A stretch of 50,440 nucleotides of DNA, taken from positions 1-50,440 of the forward strand of contig CANIWM010000044.1 of the NCBI GenBank assembly GCA_947471505.1. The letters run 5' to 3'. A program made the position numbers and the translations under genes. The notes beneath the pieces were generated by a model. The model was not told the origin of the DNA. It ran no database searches and worked only from the letters and a program-made list of their open reading frames with translations. This DNA comes from Chthoniobacteraceae bacterium (GTDB lineage Bacteria; Verrucomicrobiota; Verrucomicrobiia; Chthoniobacterales; Chthoniobacteraceae). The stretch's first letter is position 1. Each line of letters opens with the position of its first letter. This document shows, piece by piece, positions 46,937 to 50,440 of this stretch.

Positions 46937-49900
46937 ATGGCGCTCAAATCACTCGAACATCTCGCGGCCAAGACGCACTTCGACGCGCTGCCTGCCAACT
47001 GGAACAGCTTTGACCTCGCGCGCTTTTCCCCCGCCAAGCGACTGTGGGATTACCAGCAAGCCGGGCTGAAACTCGCGCTGGGCGTCCTCTACAAATACTT
47101 CGAGGACTTCGAAAACTACGAGCCCGGCGAGCGGGAACTACAAAGCAGCAACCGCAAAGAGTGGCTCGCCCGGTGGTACGAAGACGGCATGGTGCTCGCG
47201 CCCAAAGAACGGGAGTCGCTCAATCTCTCCCTGCACAAAGCAAAGCGCCCGCTGCGGGAACTCGTGGGGGAGTTTTACAAAGTGGATGAAGACAAGCCGG
47301 TGATTAACTTTGCCGAGCTGTGCAACCGCATGGGCTTTTGGATGGCGACGGGCAGCGGCAAGACCATTGTGCTCGTGAAGCTGCTGGAAATCCTCCACCT
47401 GCTGATGCGCCGCGAGGAAATCCCCGTATGCGACGTGCTCATGCTCACGCACCGGGAGGATTTGATGGAGCAGTTTGAGCGCACCGTGTGGGAGTATAAC
47501 CACGCGCCGAATTGCCCCGTCCACATCGAGCTACGCGAACTGCGCGAATACCCCGAGGCAAAGCGCGAGACGCCCGGCGGTCTGCTAGGGCGCAACTCCA
47601 CGCTGCGGGTGTTCTTTTACCGCTCGGATAATCTGAGCGATGAGCACAAAGAGCGCATCGTGGACTTTCACAACTACGACAACGGGGGCCGGTGGTACGT
47701 CCTGCTCGACGAGGCGCACAAAGGAGTGGCCGAAGACAGCAAGCGAAAGCACATCTTCAACATCCTGAGTCGCTCGGGCTTTCTGTTTAATTTCTCCGCG
47801 ACCTTCACCGACACGCTGGACCTCGCGACGACGGTGTACAATTTCAACCTCTCGGAGTTTATTTCCCGAGGCTACGGCAAACACATCGCCGTGCTGCGGC
47901 AGGAACTCGCGGCATTTAAGCGCGCGGGCGGCACGGGCGACTATAGCGACGATGAAAAGCGCAAAGTCGTGGTGAAAAGCATGCTGCTGCTCTGCTACAC
48001 CGCGCAAAAAGTCCGCGCCCTGCGCAAAGTGGCTGGGGAGCCGACGCTGTATCATCACCCGATGCTGATGACGCTGGTGAACTCGGTGAATACGGAAGAC
48101 GCGGACCTGAAGCTGTACTTCGAGCAGATCATCGCAATCGGCCGCGGCAATCTGCCGGCAAAAGTCTGGAACGAAGCGCGTGCAGAACTGTGGGAGGAAC
48201 TCAAAGACGAACCAGCATTTCTCTATGAAGACAAACGGGCGGTGCAGATCGCCAAGGAGGAACTGGATGCGCTGACGATGGCGGATGTGCTGCGCGACGT
48301 GTACAACGCGGAAAAGGCGGGAGACATCGAAGTCCTCGTGCGCCCCGGCAACACGAAGGAGCTGGCCTTTAAGCTGAAGACGGCAGCACAGCCGTTTGCG
48401 CTGATCAAAATCGGCGATGTGTCGGGATGGCTGAAGGACAAGCTGACGGGATTTGAGTTTGTGGAGACCCTCAAAGCGGAGAGTTTTTTCGAGACGCTGA
48501 ATGCGCCGGAATCGCCCATCAACATCCTCATGGGCTCGCGCACGTTTTACGAAGGCTGGGACTCGAACCGGCCCAACGTGATCAACTTTGTAAACATCGG
48601 CACGGGTGAGGATGCAAAGAAGTTCATTCTTCAATCCGTAGGGCGGGGAGTCCGGGTGCAGTCATGGCGCGGGGAGCGGCGGCGGTTTGAGGAGCTGTTC
48701 GAGCAATTCGACGACAAGGCAAAGTTTCGCGAGTTGCGTGCGCTCACCGTCGCCCCGGAGACGCTCTATGTGCTGGGGACGAACCGCGAGGCGCTAAATA
48801 CGGTGCTGTCGGAACTGAAAAAGGAGAAGCCAGCGACGCAGGATTTCCTCCGCTTGGACCTGAATCCCAAATCCAAAGACCGGCTGCTGCTGGTGCCCGA
48901 GTATCGAAAGAACGGAAAGCCAATCATCGAAGAACGGGCCCCATCGAAGTTCGAGATTCAGCGGGACGACTTCGCACTTCTGGAGCAATACGACGGAGCA
49001 CTGCCCGACGATAGTCTGCTGCTACTCGCTCACGGTGGCTCGCCGCAAAAGGTGCAATACTTCCGCAAGAGCATGGAGGATTCGGATACTTACTTCACCA
49101 AGCACAGCCTGCGGGAATACCGAAATCTGGAAGTGCTGACGGGACGGGTGATGGATTACTTTGGCCTTCGTGCCGAAGAACTCGACCGCATCCGAACGCT
49201 GGGTGACGGGGACATTATCCACTTCCGGCAGATGTCGGTGGACAAGCCGCACGCGGAGGAAATCCAGCGGAGGGTGGAGCGGGTGCTTTTCTCCGCGACG
49301 CCGGAGGGAAAGATCGCAAAAGAGGAAATCGAGCAACGGTATCATCAGGGCGAGATGGATTTCACGGAAGCAGCGCGGCTGATGGAGGACCAAGGCCTGA
49401 CCGGGCGACAAACCTACGACGCCGAAGCGCTGACCATAGACGCGACCGCATACCTCGCGAACCACTACTACCTGCCTGTGCTCTACACCAAGGGGCAGAA
49501 ACTGGACTACATCCGCCACATCATCGATGAGGATAGCGAGGTTCGTTTCCTGAACGCACTTCGTGAATACGCGAAAAAGCCGGACTCTGTTTTGAGGAAT
49601 TTGGATTGGTGGATGTTCAGCAAGCTCGACCAGTATTTGGACGAACCTTACATCCCTTACTACAACCCAAAGCAAAACCGCGTCGCACGATTCATCCCCG
49701 ACTTTATCTTCTGGGGGCGGAAGGGAGACCAATACACCATTCTCTTCGTGGATCCGAAGGGGATGGAACAACTCGATTGGGAAAGGAAAGTCGATGGATT
49801 CACGCGACTCTTTGAAGACGAGAAAGGGAATGCGAAGATTTCTAATCATGACGACGCACAGGTGGCCGTCCGCCTCGCGCTGTTCAGCCGCGACCGGAAC

Positions 49901-49990
49901 AAATGCCCTGAGGGATCGTATAGACGGTTTTGGTATGATCAGGCAGCGTCGATGTTTGCGGCGGCATTTCCATCGGCTGCTAAAAAGTAA
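46937..49990 (+). CDS. res: Type III restriction enzyme, Res subunit
   Basis: A 1017-residue protein starting at ATG 46937, three bases after the palindrome arm. It has a superfamily 2 helicase/translocase core: Walker A MATGSGKT (136-143), DEAH (258-261, VLLDEAHKG), motif III FNFSATFTDT, and later FYEGWDSNRPNVINFVNIG and ILQSVGRGVRVQ. The C-terminal endonuclease domain shows PD at 921-922 (RFIPDFIFWG) and D-P-K at 939-941 (LFVDPKGMEQ), the PD-(D/E)XK pattern. In type III systems Res works with Mod and cuts DNA beside pairs of unmethylated sites. Res appears intact while Mod is interrupted, an arrangement that is normally tolerated because Res needs Mod to bind DNA. Confidence 0.93.
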   Translation: MALKSLEHLAAKTHFDALPANWNSFDLARFSPAKRLWDYQQAGLKLALGVLYKYFEDFENYEPGERELQSSNRKEWLARWYEDGMVLAPKERESLNLSLHKAKRPLRELVGEFYKVDEDKPVINFAELCNRMGFWMATGSGKTIVLVKLLEILHLLMRREEIPVCDVLMLTHREDLMEQFERTVWEYNHAPNCPVHIELRELREYPEAKRETPGGLLGRNSTLRVFFYRSDNLSDEHKERIVDFHNYDNGGRWYVLLDEAHKGVAEDSKRKHIFNILSRSGFLFNFSATFTDTLDLATTVYNFNLSEFISRGYGKHIAVLRQELAAFKRAGGTGDYSDDEKRKVVVKSMLLLCYTAQKVRALRKVAGEPTLYHHPMLMTLVNSVNTEDADLKLYFEQIIAIGRGNLPAKVWNEARAELWEELKDEPAFLYEDKRAVQIAKEELDALTMADVLRDVYNAEKAGDIEVLVRPGNTKELAFKLKTAAQPFALIKIGDVSGWLKDKLTGFEFVETLKAESFFETLNAPESPINILMGSRTFYEGWDSNRPNVINFVNIGTGEDAKKFILQSVGRGVRVQSWRGERRRFEELFEQFDDKAKFRELRALTVAPETLYVLGTNREALNTVLSELKKEKPATQDFLRLDLNPKSKDRLLLVPEYRKNGKPIIEERAPSKFEIQRDDFALLEQYDGALPDDSLLLLAHGGSPQKVQYFRKSMEDSDTYFTKHSLREYRNLEVLTGRVMDYFGLRAEELDRIRTLGDGDIIHFRQMSVDKPHAEEIQRRVERVLFSATPEGKIAKEEIEQRYHQGEMDFTEAARLMEDQGLTGRQTYDAEALTIDATAYLANHYYLPVLYTKGQKLDYIRHIIDEDSEVRFLNALREYAKKPDSVLRNLDWWMFSKLDQYLDEPYIPYYNPKQNRVARFIPDFIFWGRKGDQYTILFVDPKGMEQLDWERKVDGFTRLFEDEKGNAKISNHDDAQVAVRLALFSRDRNKCPEGSYRRFWYDQAASMFAAAFPSAAKK

Positions 49991-50113
49991 AGCCACCGAG
50001 ATTTTCTTTTTGCCAAACTCTGCGGGGACTGCTCCTTTCGCGGCCAATCCCTCAGGGCGGAAATATGCCCCGGCGGAGTTCATTACCACTTAACCCATAA
50101 ACTACCTCTTACC

Positions 50114-50338
50114 ATGACAAGGAAACAACAACTCGAAGCACAAATGTTTGTCCGCGCACGCGCTTGGGCGCAGTCCCGCTCGGCCGATTTTACCCACAGC
50201 CCCTCTACGGCGGTGGATCTCAAATACAGCGGAGCGATGAGCAAGCTCGGCAGCGTTATCACATCACTCGGCGGGACGGCGGCGATTCAGGCGGGTAGTG
50301 TCCGTCAAGATTCAGCAAAAGGCGCGGGTCAAAGATGA
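50114..50338 (+). pseudogene. Hypothetical protein, probably cut off by an insertion sequence
   Basis: A 74-residue frame from ATG 50114. Residues 1-61 are a charged, helical start (MTRKQQLEAQMFVRARAWAQ ... MSKLGSVITSLGGTAAIQAG) that I recall as the N-terminus of longer proteins of about 200 residues in related genomes. The last 13 residues (SVRQDSAKGAGQR) are unlike the rest and begin where the DNA reads TAGTGTCCGTCAAGATTCAG, a plausible insertion-sequence end. The gene follows res by 123 bases. Function unknown; the truncation is inferred. Confidence 0.5.
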
Positions 50339-50440
50339 GGAAAGGAAATGTATTGTTGTGGATTCTGGGGGGGAACTAGGCGGCTAGTTGAAGTGAAGGT
50401 TTGAGGAGGTCGCGGAGGGGTTGCATGTCGAGATAGACCG
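50296..50440 (-). mobile_element. Probable insertion sequence end with transposase C-terminus
   Basis: On the minus strand a frame open at the window edge ends at 50376 (TAG) and reads VYLDMQPLRDLLKPSLQLAA, which looks like the last residues of a transposase. About 80 bases further on lies TAGTGTCCGTCAAGATTCAG (50296 onward), a likely terminal repeat. Only the end of the element is in view, so the family cannot be named. Confidence 0.4.

Overview
The window reads as high-GC chromosomal DNA of a Gram-negative bacterium, most probably a member of the Verrucomicrobiota. This is inferred from gene content rather than a marker gene: a C-terminal PEP-CTERM sorting tail (VPEPGS, hydrophobic stretch, RRRK) on a giant autotransporter-repeat protein, a lamin-tail/CotH surface protein, a secreted DUF1080 protein, two secreted PQQ-type beta-propellers starting with a PQWRG-x-x-RDG motif, a secreted FAD oxidoreductase, a Tat-like sugar isomerase and an M50 protease fused to a HlyD arm. 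No rRNA or tRNA gene was recognised.

Layout. 1-145: palindromic repeat. 234-2297 (-): secreted FAD-dependent oxidoreductase. 2395-7168 (+): two small membrane proteins, then a GAF-like/HlyD adaptor coupled by a 4-bp overlap to a PqqD-like/M50/HlyD protein; 7217-9346 (+): GH57 glycoside hydrolase. 9398-14412 (-): beta-propeller, TPR protein, S1 protease, RNase PH, DUF3820 and DUF1080 genes. 14538-18826 (+): DinG-type helicase, then an ECF sigma factor, a membrane protein in the anti-sigma position and an HtrA-like protein that has lost its whole catalytic triad. 19364-20878 (+): second propeller. 20880-23570: a zone of inverted repeats around gap (-) and a TIM-barrel isomerase (-). 23637-30182: secreted protein, GT2 glycosyltransferase, hemW, proline-rich protein, alr, a frameshifted kinase-like gene, lipA and a 36-residue basic protein. 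30302-31231 (-): esterase. 31435-36960 (+) and 37141-42789 (-): two convergent giant surface proteins of about 1840 and 1880 residues; the second lacks its N-terminus.

Accessory region, 42790-50440. A 21-bp tandem repeat array (42864-43199) abuts the truncated giant gene. A type III restriction-modification locus follows: a ribbon-helix-helix-like regulator, a beta-class DNA methyltransferase (mod) interrupted by one in-frame UGA, a GxxExxY nuclease-fold protein and the restriction subunit (res). After it comes a small gene that appears to be cut off by an insertion sequence running off the window.

The most striking signal is a family of palindromic repeats with arms reading about TGAATGAGGAAAGCAAGAAA and its complement. 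One copy (44516-44610) sits inside mod without breaking its frame, a second (46385-46477) lies at the mod stop codon, and a third pair of arms (46496-46934) brackets the GxxExxY gene, whose start codon abuts the left arm. This looks like a short non-autonomous palindrome that can be carried in proteins, together with a long nuclease-bearing version of the same element, reminiscent of the Rickettsia palindromic elements but in another phylum. A second repeat family (23385-23567, and a diverged relative at 22231-22455 that covers the probable gap promoter) looks like a MITE with subterminal hairpins.
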